DNA of 38,994 bases. Source: Verrucomicrobiales bacterium (GTDB lineage Bacteria; Verrucomicrobiota; Verrucomicrobiia; Limisphaerales; JAQGOV01). A program made the translations under genes and the position numbers. Under the pieces are notes generated by a model. It made no database searches. It worked only from the letters and a program-made list of their open reading frames with translations, and was not told the origin of the DNA. The stretch is taken from assembly GCA_028293425.1 (NCBI GenBank), contig JAQGOV010000265.1, positions 1-38,994 on the forward strand. Reading direction: 5' to 3'. The stretch's first letter is position 1; every line of letters begins with the position of its first letter. Below, piece by piece: positions 17,245 to 27,300 of this stretch.

Positions 17245-18149
17245 GAAGATTTCTTGAGCAAGGGTTCCAGCCTCCGTAGCACCCATTCGTCCGCCCCCAG
17301 TAATTTCGCCGCCTCGTAGTTTTTTCTAGCCTCCTCCTGCTTCCCAAGCAACGCGCACGCCAGACCGCGATCTGCCAGGAGCGTCATGTCCGGAAATCGC
17401 GGATTGGCCCGTTCATCCAATTCTTTCAGAACGACCCGAAGGTCCTCCTTAAATTCCAAGTGCAGAGCCTTCCTGGCGCGCGCGCGACGCAGGAGCCATG
17501 AGCTTTTCCATCGCGCATTGGCCAGGTGCGGTTCAATCAATGCGAGAGCCTCTCTCGGCTTGCCAGCGTCGATCAGCGCCTCAATCCATTCAATTTCGAG
17601 CACGATGCTGCGGGTTTCATCGTAGCCCTTCTTTAAGCCACTGAGGCACGCATCCCATTTCCCGAGCTTGGCCTGGAGTTGACCGCGCTGGATGTACCAT
17701 TCCAATTCGGGAGAGCCTTCCTTGAAAGCTTGCTCCATATCCGCAAGCGCTTCGGGAGCCTTGTTCATGGCGGTGAAAATTTCAGCCCGGACCATGTAAA
17801 TCGAAGGTTTTTCTTCGTCGTCACTGCTCGTGGCGATCGCTTTGTTGATCGCTTCCAAAGCCAGGTCGTACTTGGCCTGGCCGAGGTAAAGCCGGCTTAG
17901 CTCCTTCCAGGCGAAATCAGCCGACGGATTCAGAACCAAAGCTTCTTTGACATCGGTAATTGCTTTATCCACCTGGCCGAGCGCCCTGTATTCCGACGCA
18001 CGCTTGAGGAGCAGCGAGGATGACTTCCCCTGGCTGGTCATGATGGAAGTTAACAGCTCCACTTGGTGCTCGGGGCTATCATGCGCAAAAAGACCCCCTG
18101 CCCCGCTCGTTACCAGCAGTGCAAAAAGGCATTTTAGCCAGAGCCGCAT
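17241..18149 (-). CDS. exported TPR-repeat protein
   Basis: 302 residues with a signal peptide (LWLKCLFALLVTSGAGGLFA, cut before HDSPEH) and TPR-type helical repeats across most of the rest, for example LKRASEYRALGQVDKAITD, AWKELSRLYLGQAKYDLALE and ACALLGKQEEARKNYEAAKLLG. TPRs bind other proteins, so a scaffold or assembly role in the periplasm is inferred. The ATG lies 8 bp after the stop of the metallophosphoesterase gene, so the two are almost surely co-transcribed and possibly functionally linked. Confidence 0.88.
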   Translation of the reverse strand: MRLWLKCLFALLVTSGAGGLFAHDSPEHQVELLTSIMTSQGKSSSLLLKRASEYRALGQVDKAITDVKEALVLNPSADFAWKELSRLYLGQAKYDLALEAINKAIATSSDDEEKPSIYMVRAEIFTAMNKAPEALADMEQAFKEGSPELEWYIQRGQLQAKLGKWDACLSGLKKGYDETRSIVLEIEWIEALIDAGKPREALALIEPHLANARWKSSWLLRRARARKALHLEFKEDLRVVLKELDERANPRFPDMTLLADRGLACALLGKQEEARKNYEAAKLLGADEWVLRRLEPLLKKSS

Positions 18150-18156
18150 AAAGTGA

Positions 18157-20190
18157 CTAATCTTCGTAGATAAGATACGGGTCGATCAGAAAGTCATGGC
18201 TTTCAAGGCTGGCATTGTGGCCTTCAATCGAAAGAACGTTCCGCCCATCCCTGAGGTATTTTTCGTAATCCTTCAGCGGGAAATAAGAGAATTTGCCATT
18301 TGCATCGCGGCCCTTGATCTTCTCGGCTTTACGGCCGCTCTTTTCAACATTGGCACGGGCCACTTCTTTGCCATTCAGATAAGCAATGAAAGCGTCATCG
18401 TAGCTGATCATAAGGCCGATCTCAGCGATGGAATCAGCCTGCTCGATGTTGAATTCATGGCGCAGGTAAATAACGGAATAGTTCCCCTGCATATCGTTCA
18501 GAATGGTGCGGGGTTCCTTGTAATCATAGCCAAACCCGGCGGTGCCCACTTTCCATTCCGAATCGTTGAAATCCGCGCGAGTCCAATTGGTTTCCGGATG
18601 AGAACCAGCGAGGTAGCGCCATTCTGCATTGCGATTAATCGCGTACTCGAAGTCTTCTGGAGGCTCGGGAGGCGGTTCTTTGCCGTCCGGTCCTTTAGGC
18701 GGCTTATAAGCAGGTGGCTGCCACGGATAGGTGATGCGACGGGGATTGACCACGCTATGCTTGATTATCGCAAAATGGTCTTCGACCTCGCCAAAGATGT
18801 TTAGCATGACCGCATCCAGCGTGTCTCCCTTGATATCCACCAGCACCGACCCGTGTTTGACCACGACTTTGCGGACCAAGGGCACCGTGCCCTTTCGGCG
18901 CAGCGTCGTTCCGCCGTGCCCAGCCACAATATGCACAAGACCTTCATTAGGATGAATCCCCGCGCTCTTTTGATAGGGACCGTCCTTATCAGGGTCACCA
19001 TCGCGATCGTCCAGGACGCAGTTCTCCGCGATGGTGGGCGTGGCATAGGCACCATCAATGAGCATGGAGCGTTCGTAAATGTGGGAGTGGCCAGTGAGGA
19101 TCAGGTCGGTGCCGCCGGATTCAAGGATGGGAAGAATATGGGTGCGCATTTCCACCATTTGCTTTTCGCGGTCGCTGTCGTGGGAGCCTTTGGTGTAGCA
19201 AGGGTGGTGAAAGAAGGCGATAATCCAATCCATTTTCGTCTGCTCCATGTCGGCTTTGAGCCAGCGGGCCATTGCGCCCGTGGGCTTGCGATCCAGGTCG
19301 TGCGAGTTCAGGCAGATGAAATGAGCGCGTCCGTAATCAAAGGAATAATACGCCTCGGTGCCTGAGGCCAATCCGCCGGATTCTCCCTTGGTCGGCATCA
19401 CATAAGCATCATAGTAAGGTCCGATCCCATTGGTGCCCCTGGAGGTGATGCCTTCGTGGTTTCCCATGGCGGGCCAACAAACGACGTTCCTCAAAGTGCT
19501 TTCGTACATTTCAAAGAAGCGGGATTGGAACTCAACATCGCGCCCGCGGGTGTAGGCCATATCGCCAACATGAACGTAGAAATCCAAAGGACGGTTCTGT
19601 TTGGCGGTATATCCGAGCATGGCGGTATGAACGCTGAGCTGGTTGGTTCGGCCGGTGCCTGAATCGCCAACCACCCAAAACCGAAACGGCCGATCAGTGC
19701 CCGGCACGGGTTGGGTGCGAAAGCGGAAGGTGGAGTCATCCGGGGTCAGGCGGGTATCACCATCACACACCGCATAATAATAAACGGAGTCAGGCTCCAA
19801 GCCGGAAATAAGGGCCTCATATTGCCAGCAGCTCGCCGGCGCGCTATGCATGCGGCGCATCCCCGGGGGGAGTTTCTGAGCTTTGTTGGTGCTGCCGGTT
19901 GCGATAGTGACGGCTTCCAGGGGAACAACCTGGTCGAGTTTCTCGACCGAAGTTCCGTAGCGAACGACCGGAATGATTGGAGTTTCACTTCTCCACACGA
20001 CATAAATGGAATTGGGCGTCGCGGCCTGAATGTAGGGTGCTCGCAAAAAATTGCTCGAGATGCTGGAGTGCTGATGGCGGGAATGCCCGTGATTTTCGTT
20101 TTCCTGTCCCTCTCGCTCGTGCTGAGAAGCGAAAACCGGGACCACAAGCAAAGCTGCGAGGACAAGAAACACTGATAGCTTCGGGTTCAT
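18157..20190 (-). CDS. secreted purple-acid-phosphatase-like metallophosphoesterase
   Basis: Exported dinuclear-metal phosphoesterase, 677 residues. The start ATG 20190 is chosen because it gives a clean signal peptide (MNPKLSVFLVLAALLVVPVFA); the frame is open to 20283. A fibronectin-like purple acid phosphatase N-domain (about 45-165: LRAPYIQAATPNSIYVVWR, ALISGLEPDSVYYYAVCDG) precedes the calcineurin-like core: VVGDSGTG, HVGDMAYTRG (D210), MGNHEG (N244/H245), FFHHPC and LTGHSHIYER (H368, H370). A C-terminal domain of about 150 residues (about 520-677) resembles a carbohydrate-binding-like sandwich (YLRHEFNI ... AYLNGKEVARAN). Substrate is unknown. A TPR gene follows 8 bp downstream. Confidence 0.92.
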   Translation of the reverse strand: MNPKLSVFLVLAALLVVPVFASQHEREGQENENHGHSRHQHSSISSNFLRAPYIQAATPNSIYVVWRSETPIIPVVRYGTSVEKLDQVVPLEAVTIATGSTNKAQKLPPGMRRMHSAPASCWQYEALISGLEPDSVYYYAVCDGDTRLTPDDSTFRFRTQPVPGTDRPFRFWVVGDSGTGRTNQLSVHTAMLGYTAKQNRPLDFYVHVGDMAYTRGRDVEFQSRFFEMYESTLRNVVCWPAMGNHEGITSRGTNGIGPYYDAYVMPTKGESGGLASGTEAYYSFDYGRAHFICLNSHDLDRKPTGAMARWLKADMEQTKMDWIIAFFHHPCYTKGSHDSDREKQMVEMRTHILPILESGGTDLILTGHSHIYERSMLIDGAYATPTIAENCVLDDRDGDPDKDGPYQKSAGIHPNEGLVHIVAGHGGTTLRRKGTVPLVRKVVVKHGSVLVDIKGDTLDAVMLNIFGEVEDHFAIIKHSVVNPRRITYPWQPPAYKPPKGPDGKEPPPEPPEDFEYAINRNAEWRYLAGSHPETNWTRADFNDSEWKVGTAGFGYDYKEPRTILNDMQGNYSVIYLRHEFNIEQADSIAEIGLMISYDDAFIAYLNGKEVARANVEKSGRKAEKIKGRDANGKFSYFPLKDYEKYLRDGRNVLSIEGHNASLESHDFLIDPYLIYED

Positions 20191-20351
20191 TCGTTTGCTA
20201 AGACCATTATGAGTAAGATGAACGGACGAAAACGGCAAGGAAAAGCGCGGCAAACTGCCGGATTTCGGGAATGCGCAGCTCACAACGTTTGGTCTTTACT
20301 TGCACGAAACTTGCTAACGGGGCAAAAAGAGGGCACTGAACAGGCAGAGAA

Positions 20352-22178
20352 ATGATAATGAACGACCTAAAAGCAGCAGCGCATGGCCAACTTTTGCCTG
20401 GTAAGAGGCAATTGCTGGCTGGTTTATGCCTCGTGCTTGGAGCTTTTCTTGTGCTCCTGTCCCCCGCAAGTTTGCGCGCGGCGGGAGTCACCGCGCAACT
20501 GGACAGGAACACAGTGCCGGTTGGCGAGACGGTCACACTGTCGCTGGTCTTTGATGAGATCACTCCGGGTGGAGCTCCGAGTCTGGGAAACTTGCCCGCT
20601 AACGTTCAACTCGGCGGAATAAGCCAATCCAGTTCGTTTACGATTGTTGGTGGCGCCGCCCAATCGAAAGTCACTTACGACTACAGCCTCTTGGCCACTC
20701 AGCCGGGCGACATCACCATCCCAGCCATGCAGCTCGTGGCAGGAGGCAAGCCTCTCGCTACTCAGCCGCTTAAGTTGAAAATTGTTCCCGCGAGCAGCCC
20801 GGCGACTCCCGACGCCACCATCTCAAACCTCGCATTTCTGGTCCTCACCGTGCCCAAAAGCGAGGTCTATGTCGGAGAATCCTTTCCGGTGGAGCTGCAG
20901 CTTTACGTTCAGAATGCTCAGGACGTGCAAATGCCTCAATTGCGAGCAGAGGGGTTTTCCGTCGGCCAAAGCGCAAAACCGCAGCAAACAAAAACGCAAA
21001 GAAACAATACGGTTTATAATCTAGTGATTTTCAGGATGTCTGCAACGGCAGTGCGCACCGGGGAACTGACCTTGTCGGCGGATTGCAGTCTAACCCTCCA
21101 AATACCGAACCGAGCGCGCAGTCAGGATCCGTTCGACCCGTTCGGAATGTTTAACCGAAACGTGAGTTTGCATCCGACTGTCCTAAAGACAGAAACGCAG
21201 ACGATCCGTGTGCTCCCATTACCCACGGAGAATGTGCCGGAAACGTTCAATGGTGTGGTGGGCAGTTTCACGATGCAAGTGACGGCTGGCCCCACAAACG
21301 TGGCGGTGGGCGACCCGGTTACCGTGAAAGTCAGCATCAGTGGAAATGGCCCAATCGAAGCCTTGCGACTGCCTGAGCAGCCCGCCTGGCGCGAGTTCAA
21401 AACATATACCCCCAATACCAAAAGCGAGTTGAACGACTCGCTTGGTTTGACCGGCAGCAAACAATTCGAGCAGGTGATTATCCCCCAGAATCATGAAATC
21501 AAAATGTTGCCACCGCTGGAGTTTAGCTTTTTTGATCCAAACCGCAGGGCTTATCAGACCCTGAAGGGTCCAGCCATCCCCCTAACTGTTCGAGCCACCC
21601 TTGCGGTCGTGCCGCCGCCCAGCCTGGGCAGCAACGCTACCGTCCAGAATAATGGTCCGGCGCAAGATGACATCGTGCATATCAAGGCCCAGTTAGGCAT
21701 GAACTCGGCGGGAAACGTCCCACTGCTTCGGCGGAGCTGGTTTCTCGCTCTCCAGGTTGTCCCTTTGCTCGGCTGGCTTGGCTTGTTAGCAGCCAGGAAG
21801 AGCCGGGAAAACCTCGCGAACAACCCGAGGCTGCGAAGACAACGGGAAGTGGACCAGCGGGTGCGAGACGGTCTAGCACAATTGCGGAAACAAGCAGCAG
21901 CAACCGATTCAGAAGGATTTTTCGCAACGCTCTTTCGATTGCTCCAGGAACAACTGGGTGAACGGTTGGACATGCCAAGCTCGGCGATCACGGAATCGGT
22001 GATCGACGAGAAATTGGCACGAATGAGTGTGCAGGCCGAAACGCTCACCGGGCTGCGGGAACTTTTCCAGATGTGCAACATGGCTCGTTACGCACCGCTC
22101 AAGAGTGTGAAAGAACTTAACTCAATTATTCCGCGCGCGGAAACGGTCCTTGCCGGGCTGAGGGAGATAAAGTCGTGA
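20352..22178 (+). CDS. batD: BatD-like protein (oxygen-tolerance family)
   Basis: Membrane-anchored periplasmic protein of the BatD/DUF3520-like family associated elsewhere with MoxR ATPases and VWA proteins. An N-terminal signal/TM (about 19-44) is followed by long beta-rich domains: VTAQLDRNTVPVGETVTLSL, VPKSEVYVGESFPVELQLY, GNGPIEALRLPE and LEFSFFDPNRRAYQTL, all typical of BatD. A second TM lies at about 462-481, with a cytosolic helical tail (VDQRVRDGLAQLRKQA) of about 125 residues. The start could be ATG 20352 or 20358. It overlaps the next gene by 4 nt (GTGA). No moxR, DUF58 or batA/B genes are in the window, which is unusual. The exact molecular role of the family is not established. 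Confidence 0.85.
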   Translation: MIMNDLKAAAHGQLLPGKRQLLAGLCLVLGAFLVLLSPASLRAAGVTAQLDRNTVPVGETVTLSLVFDEITPGGAPSLGNLPANVQLGGISQSSSFTIVGGAAQSKVTYDYSLLATQPGDITIPAMQLVAGGKPLATQPLKLKIVPASSPATPDATISNLAFLVLTVPKSEVYVGESFPVELQLYVQNAQDVQMPQLRAEGFSVGQSAKPQQTKTQRNNTVYNLVIFRMSATAVRTGELTLSADCSLTLQIPNRARSQDPFDPFGMFNRNVSLHPTVLKTETQTIRVLPLPTENVPETFNGVVGSFTMQVTAGPTNVAVGDPVTVKVSISGNGPIEALRLPEQPAWREFKTYTPNTKSELNDSLGLTGSKQFEQVIIPQNHEIKMLPPLEFSFFDPNRRAYQTLKGPAIPLTVRATLAVVPPPSLGSNATVQNNGPAQDDIVHIKAQLGMNSAGNVPLLRRSWFLALQVVPLLGWLGLLAARKSRENLANNPRLRRQREVDQRVRDGLAQLRKQAAATDSEGFFATLFRLLQEQLGERLDMPSSAITESVIDEKLARMSVQAETLTGLRELFQMCNMARYAPLKSVKELNSIIPRAETVLAGLREIKS

Positions 22179-22990
22179 CAATGTCCGGATTGGTTTTAAA
22201 ACGAAGCGGATGGAGTTGGCAACGGGCCGGCCTGGCAGCCGTCTTTTGGCTGCTGGCGGGATTAGCGAATCATCTCGGTGCAGCCGAAACGGGCCGGGAC
22301 TTTTTCGAGCAAGGAAACAAGTTTTACGAACAAGGAAAGTTTGCTGAATCCGCCACGAGTTACGAAAAAGCCATTCAAAACGGCCAATCCAACGGGGCAG
22401 CTTTTTACAATTTGGGTAATGCGTACTACAAGGCGGGCCAAAAGGGACGGGCCATTGCCGCTTACCGTGAGGCGGAGAAAACCATCCCGCGCGATCCCGG
22501 GCTTCGCTATAACCTGCAGTTCGTCCGGGGCCAGATTTCCGGCGCAGGCGCGCCAGTGGTCAGCGGCTGGAAAGCATGGCTGGCCCGACTGACATTGAAT
22601 GAATGGACTGTGATTTTCGTATGCTGTTTTTGGCTATTCATGGGCTTGTTGGCTTTCAGGGAGATCCGGCCGGAAAGCCGAAAGACATTGCGTGGTTATA
22701 CAGCCACCGCCGGGGTGATAATGGCTCTGCTCGGATTTTGCCTGGCGGCGGCGGCTTATGAAAACCAGGGCGAAAAAGCAGCCGTGGTTGTCGTGTCCAA
22801 CGCTGTGGTTCGGTTTGGCCCGTTGGATGAATCGAACGTGGCCTTTCAATTGCGCGATGGCTCGGAAATCACCGTCGTTGATGAAAAGCGAGTCGGCGCG
22901 GAGAAGTTGGATCAGACCTGGTATCATGTTCAGGATGCGGCCAGCCACGATGGGTGGGTAAAAGCCGATCAGGTGCGGTTGGTTCGTTGA
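22175..22990 (+). CDS. batE: BatE-like TPR/SH3 membrane protein
   Basis: 271 residues, starting at GTG 22175 that overlaps the batD stop (ATG 22181 is an alternative). Signal segment about 18-36; two TPRs at about 41-108 (RDFFEQGNKFYEQGKFAESA, AAFYNLGNAYYKAGQKGRA); two TM helices at 143-161 and 174-194; an SH3-like C-terminal domain at about 201-271 (VVSNAVVRFGPLDESNVAFQ ... WYHV ... GWVKADQVRL). This arrangement (TPR-TM-TM-SH3) is the usual BatE form. The overlap with batD suggests coupled translation and a joint periplasmic complex. Confidence 0.85.
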   Translation: MTMSGLVLKRSGWSWQRAGLAAVFWLLAGLANHLGAAETGRDFFEQGNKFYEQGKFAESATSYEKAIQNGQSNGAAFYNLGNAYYKAGQKGRAIAAYREAEKTIPRDPGLRYNLQFVRGQISGAGAPVVSGWKAWLARLTLNEWTVIFVCCFWLFMGLLAFREIRPESRKTLRGYTATAGVIMALLGFCLAAAAYENQGEKAAVVVVSNAVVRFGPLDESNVAFQLRDGSEITVVDEKRVGAEKLDQTWYHVQDAASHDGWVKADQVRLVR

Positions 22991-23046
22991 CCCTAACCAA
23001 CTGCTGAATAACCGCCTCTCACAGCGAGTCAGGAGGAGAAACAATT

Positions 23047-23649
23047 ATGAAACCATTGCATGGAACCATTCTAGCCTTGCTCGTAAGCATTGGCGGCGCA
23101 GGTGCCGCGGAGAATTTCAAACCCTTGGCGAATGGGAAGGATCTCGAGGGCTGGCATGCTACCGGGAAAGGTGACTGGAAGATTGAGGACGGTGCCATTC
23201 ATGGAACTCACTCCAAATCGGAGAAAGAGTTCGGCCACTTGGTGAGCGACAAGACTTTTAAGGATTTCACCGCCCGGTTCAAATACAAGGCTCTCAAAGG
23301 GAACAGTGGCTTTTATTTTCGAATTGAAGAACAGGGCTTCAGCGGCGTTTCGGGGTTTCAGGCGGAGATCGATCCGGAAAAAGACACCGGCGGCTTATAC
23401 GAGACTAATGGGCGTTCCTGGGTGTCTCAGCCAAAGCCAGAGGACGTCAAAACCTGGTTTCACCCCGGCGAGTGGAACGAGATGATTGTTTCAGCCCATG
23501 GCAATCATATCGTGGTGACGGTGAATGGAAAAAAGACCGCTGAATTGCCCGCCGACAAAGGTCGAAAGGAAGGCAAATTGGCTCTGCAGCTTCATGGTGG
23601 TCAGGACCTCGATGTGTGGTTTAAGGACCTGGAGATTAGCGAGGACTAG
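23047..23649 (+). CDS. secreted DUF1080 (3-keto-disaccharide hydrolase) protein
   Basis: 200 residues. The start is set by a strong SD (AGGAGG at 23031-23036). A signal peptide (LHGTILALLVSIGGAGA) is followed by one DUF1080 concanavalin-like domain: FKPLANGKDLEGWHATGKGD, WKIEDGAIHG, FTARFKYKALKGNSGFYFR, GFQAEIDPEK..GGLYE, WNEMIVSAHGNHIVVTVNGK and LALQLHGGQDLDVWFKDLEI. DUF1080 members act on, or bind, keto-disaccharides and other glycosides; the call here is at family level. It lies 57 bp after batE but has its own strong RBS and may be a separate unit. Confidence 0.92.
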   Translation: MKPLHGTILALLVSIGGAGAAENFKPLANGKDLEGWHATGKGDWKIEDGAIHGTHSKSEKEFGHLVSDKTFKDFTARFKYKALKGNSGFYFRIEEQGFSGVSGFQAEIDPEKDTGGLYETNGRSWVSQPKPEDVKTWFHPGEWNEMIVSAHGNHIVVTVNGKKTAELPADKGRKEGKLALQLHGGQDLDVWFKDLEISED

Positions 23650-23671
23650 TAGCCACGATACGTCCTATTTT
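23642..23671 (+). terminator. possible weak intrinsic terminator
   Basis: AGGAC (23642-23646) pairs with GTCCT (23662-23666) around a 15-nt loop and is followed by ATTTT. It spans the DUF1080 stop codon. The 5-bp stem and short T-run make it weak. Confidence 0.3.
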
Positions 23672-23841
23672 GGAACACAAAAGAGTTTTTTGGAACAGTT
23701 GGCCGAGTTTCAAATCATGGGTTCCAGAGGCAAAAACATATCAAATCATTGAGCTTTTGACGGAAAAACAAAAACGAGACAGTCGCCATCCAAATGCCTT
23801 GGTACGGACGCTGCTAAAGAAGAGTTGAAAGTATCGATGTT

Positions 23842-24351
23842 ATGCAGAGCGTTCTTCAACAAATTCCGAGTGCAGGCAGCCACTGGCTTCACCAATTCAC
23901 ACGCTGGGCGCTGGCGGAGTGGAAGCAAATACGGATTTCGCGCATCCAATCCCAATCGCGCAATGGAGATTCGGAAGCCGAGTATCGCCTGGCGCTACTT
24001 TATGAATCGGGTGAGATGCATCCTCCTTCTCCCCACACCGGCCTTCAGCTTTTGACCCACGCAGCCTTCGCCGGTGTACCCGCGGCCCAGGTCCAACTCG
24101 CTTTTAAGTATAAAGATGGAAACGGAGTGCTCTCGAACGCGGTGGAAGCCGTCGTTTGGTTCCGCAAAGCAGCCGAAATGGGGCACGCTGAAGCCCAGTT
24201 TCAACTGGGCCAAAGCCTGGCTCATGGAATCGGTTGCGAAACAGACTTGGCCCACGGCATCCGGTGGCTGCGAAGAGCAGTCCGCCAGGGTCATGGGGAA
24301 GCTGCTGACTTGCTCTCGATTCTCAGCAACGAGTCAGCCCTGGCAGCCTGA
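23842..24351 (+). CDS. Sel1-like repeat protein
   Basis: 169 residues with three Sel1-type repeats: AEYRLALLYESGE (about 46-82), AAQVQLAFKYKDGNGVLSN..AVVWFRKAAEMGH (about 83-118) and AQFQLGQSLAHGIG..LAHGIRWLRRAVRQGH (about 119-155). No signal peptide is evident, so it is probably cytoplasmic. Sel1 repeats mediate protein-protein contacts; partner unknown. It is convergent with the pyruvate carboxylase gene, 20 bp away. Confidence 0.85.
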   Translation: MQSVLQQIPSAGSHWLHQFTRWALAEWKQIRISRIQSQSRNGDSEAEYRLALLYESGEMHPPSPHTGLQLLTHAAFAGVPAAQVQLAFKYKDGNGVLSNAVEAVVWFRKAAEMGHAEAQFQLGQSLAHGIGCETDLAHGIRWLRRAVRQGHGEAADLLSILSNESALAA

Positions 24352-24371
24352 CAATCCGTAAACGGGAGGGC

Positions 24372-27300
24372 TCACGCTCGCAACTTTACCAGCAAATCCT
24401 TGCTCTCCACTGTGTCTCCCACCTGCACCGTGATGACCTCCACCACGCCGTTAGCGGGAGCATAAACCGTAGTCTGCATCTTCATCGCTTCCATCATCAG
24501 GAACTTGTCGCCCTTTGAAACCTTTTGACCGACGGTCACAGCGATGCTCACTATCAATCCCGGAATGGGTGCGCCGACCTGCAGGGGATCGCTCAGTTCC
24601 GCTTTGGGACGGGTCTTGGCTTTAGGGGCGATGCTTTTATCGGCGATAAAGGCCTCACGAGTCATACCGTTCAACTCGTAATTAATGGCACGACGCCCAT
24701 CTTTGTCTGGCGCGCTGACATTCACGAGCTTGATAAAAAGCGTTTTGCCTTCCTCGATGGCTACGCTGATTTCGTCTCCGAGTTTCAAGCCGTAGAAGAA
24801 GGCTGGAGTGGGGAGCACAGAAACATCACTGTATTCACGCTGATTTTTTGCAAACTCGGCAAAGACCTGCGGATACATCAGATGGGAGTACAGATCATCG
24901 TCCGTTGGTTCACGTTTCAATTTCTCGGCTAGTTCCTCCCGTAGCTTCTTGAGATTGATCGGAGCGGCTTTCGCAGCGGATACGCCTTTTTGATAAGCAG
25001 CCTTGGCCTCTTTGAAGCGCTTGTCACCAAGCACCACATGCCAAACTTTATTTGGGAAACCACCATCGGGCCATCCAAGGCCGCCGGAAAGCATATCGAT
25101 GACGCTCTCCGGAAAACCAATGCTGCCGGGCTCGAGATTGACAATATCCGCGGGCTTGATGCCGCGGCTGAACAGGAAGAGAGCCATGTCGCCAACCACC
25201 TTGCTGGAAGGGGTAACCTTGACGATGTCGCCAAAGAGCTGATTTACCTCGGCGTAGAGCCGCGCAATTTCCGGCCAGCGATGAGACACGCCCATGGAAG
25301 CGGCTTGCTCCTTTAGATTGGTGTATTGTCCACCGGGCATTTCGTGGAGGTACACTTCCGCGCTGCCCGTCTTCGGAGCAGTATCGAAAGGCGTATAGTA
25401 CTCACGCACTTTTTCCCAATAATCGCTAAACTCGTTTAACGCCGACAGATCCAGTCCGGTATCGCGCGAGGTATGCTGGAGGGCAGCAACGGTCGAGTTG
25501 AGGTTCGGCTGGCTAGTTGAACCAGACATCGAGGCAATCGCTAGATCCACCACATCCACCCCGGCCGTGCTAGCTTCCAGGATGGCGGCGGCCTGCACGC
25601 CAGCCGTGTCATGGGTGTGGAAATGAATTGGAATTCCCACTTCATCCTTTAGAGCTTTGACCAACTTGCGAGCAGCAAAGGGCCGGCAAAGGCCTGCCAT
25701 GTCTTTGATCGCCAGGAAATGCGCGCCCATCTTTTCCAATTCCCGAGCGAGCTTCACATAGTACTTCAGCGAATATTTGTCGCGCTTTGGATCGAGGATG
25801 TCGCCGGTGTAGCAGAGTGCCGCTTCACAGATGGCATGCGTCCCCTGCACTGCTTCCATGCCCACTTTCAAATTCGGCAGGTAGTTTAGCGAATCAAATA
25901 TGCGGAAAATGTCCATGCCGCTGGCGGCGGCGTGTTTCACAAATCCTGCCACCACATTGTCCGGATAATTGCTGTAGCCTACCGCGTTCGAGCCCCGGAA
26001 AAGCATTTGGAAGCAGACGTTCGGAATGCGCTGGCGTAACTGGCGCAAGCGTTCCCAGGGATCTTCGTTGAGAAATCGCATCGCCGTGTCGAAGGTGGCG
26101 CCGCCCCACATTTCCAGCGAAAAAAGACCGGTCTTCTCGGCGCCTAATCGGCGAGCTACCGCATCCGCGACGGCCAGCATGTCGTAGGTCCGCACCCGCG
26201 TGGCCATAAGAGATTGATGCGCATCGCGGAACGTCGTGTCGGTAATCAACAACCGCTTTTGCTTCAAGGTCCACTCCGCGAACTTTTTTGGTCCAAGTTT
26301 TAGGAGCAAATCGCGCGTGCCGGCCGGCGGTTCCTGACGAAGGTCATATTCCACGGGTGCAGCCAATGAAATAGGTTTTTGCGGCTTGTAACCCTTGGCG
26401 TGGGGGTTGCCATTAACGATAATAGTGCCAAGGAAATTCAGGAGCTTGGTCGCGCGATCACGGCGCGGTTTGAAAGAAAACAGCCCGGGTGTTGTATCGA
26501 TCAGCGTAGTCGTGGCCTGGCCAGACCGGAAAGCTGCTTCGGAAATAACATTCTCCAGGAACGGAATATTGGTTTTAACACCACGAATCCGGAACTCGGC
26601 CAATGCGCGATGCATCCGGCCCATGGCGATTTCGTAGGTCTGCCCCGAAGCAGTGACTTTCACCAGCATGGAATCGTAAAACGGCGTGATCACTGACCCA
26701 GCAAAGCCCTGGCCTCCATCCAAACGGATCCCAAAGCCACCGGGTGATCGATAGGCCAGAATCTTGCCGTAATCGGGAGTAAATTTATTTTCCGGATCTT
26801 CAGTAGTCACCCGGCATTGGATAGCGTAGCCATTTCGGGCTACCTGGTTCTGGGCAGGCATCCCCACTTCCAGGCTGTGCAGCAAATGGCCCTGCGCGAT
26901 CAGGATTTGGGCCCGCACCAGGTCAAGACCTGTTATCACCTCGGTCACGGTGTGCTCCACTTGGATGCGCGGGTTCATCTCGATAAAGAACCACTCGTGC
27001 TTATCCAAATCGTATAGGAACTCAATCGTGCCGGCGTTGTCGTAACGGATTTCACGGGCCATCCGGGCCGCCGCATCACAAAGCTCCTTGATGACGTGCT
27101 CCGGCAGGCCGAAGCTTGGCGCTACTTCCACTACCTTTTGATGGCGTCTCTGCACGGAGCAATCGCGCTCATGCAGGTGAATGACGTTACCGTGCTGGTC
27201 GCCAAGGATTTGCACTTCGATATGCTTGGCGTGCGGGATGTATTTCTCCAGGAACACGGCGGGATTTCCAAAGGCGCGGCCAGCTTCGCCTTGTGCTTCA

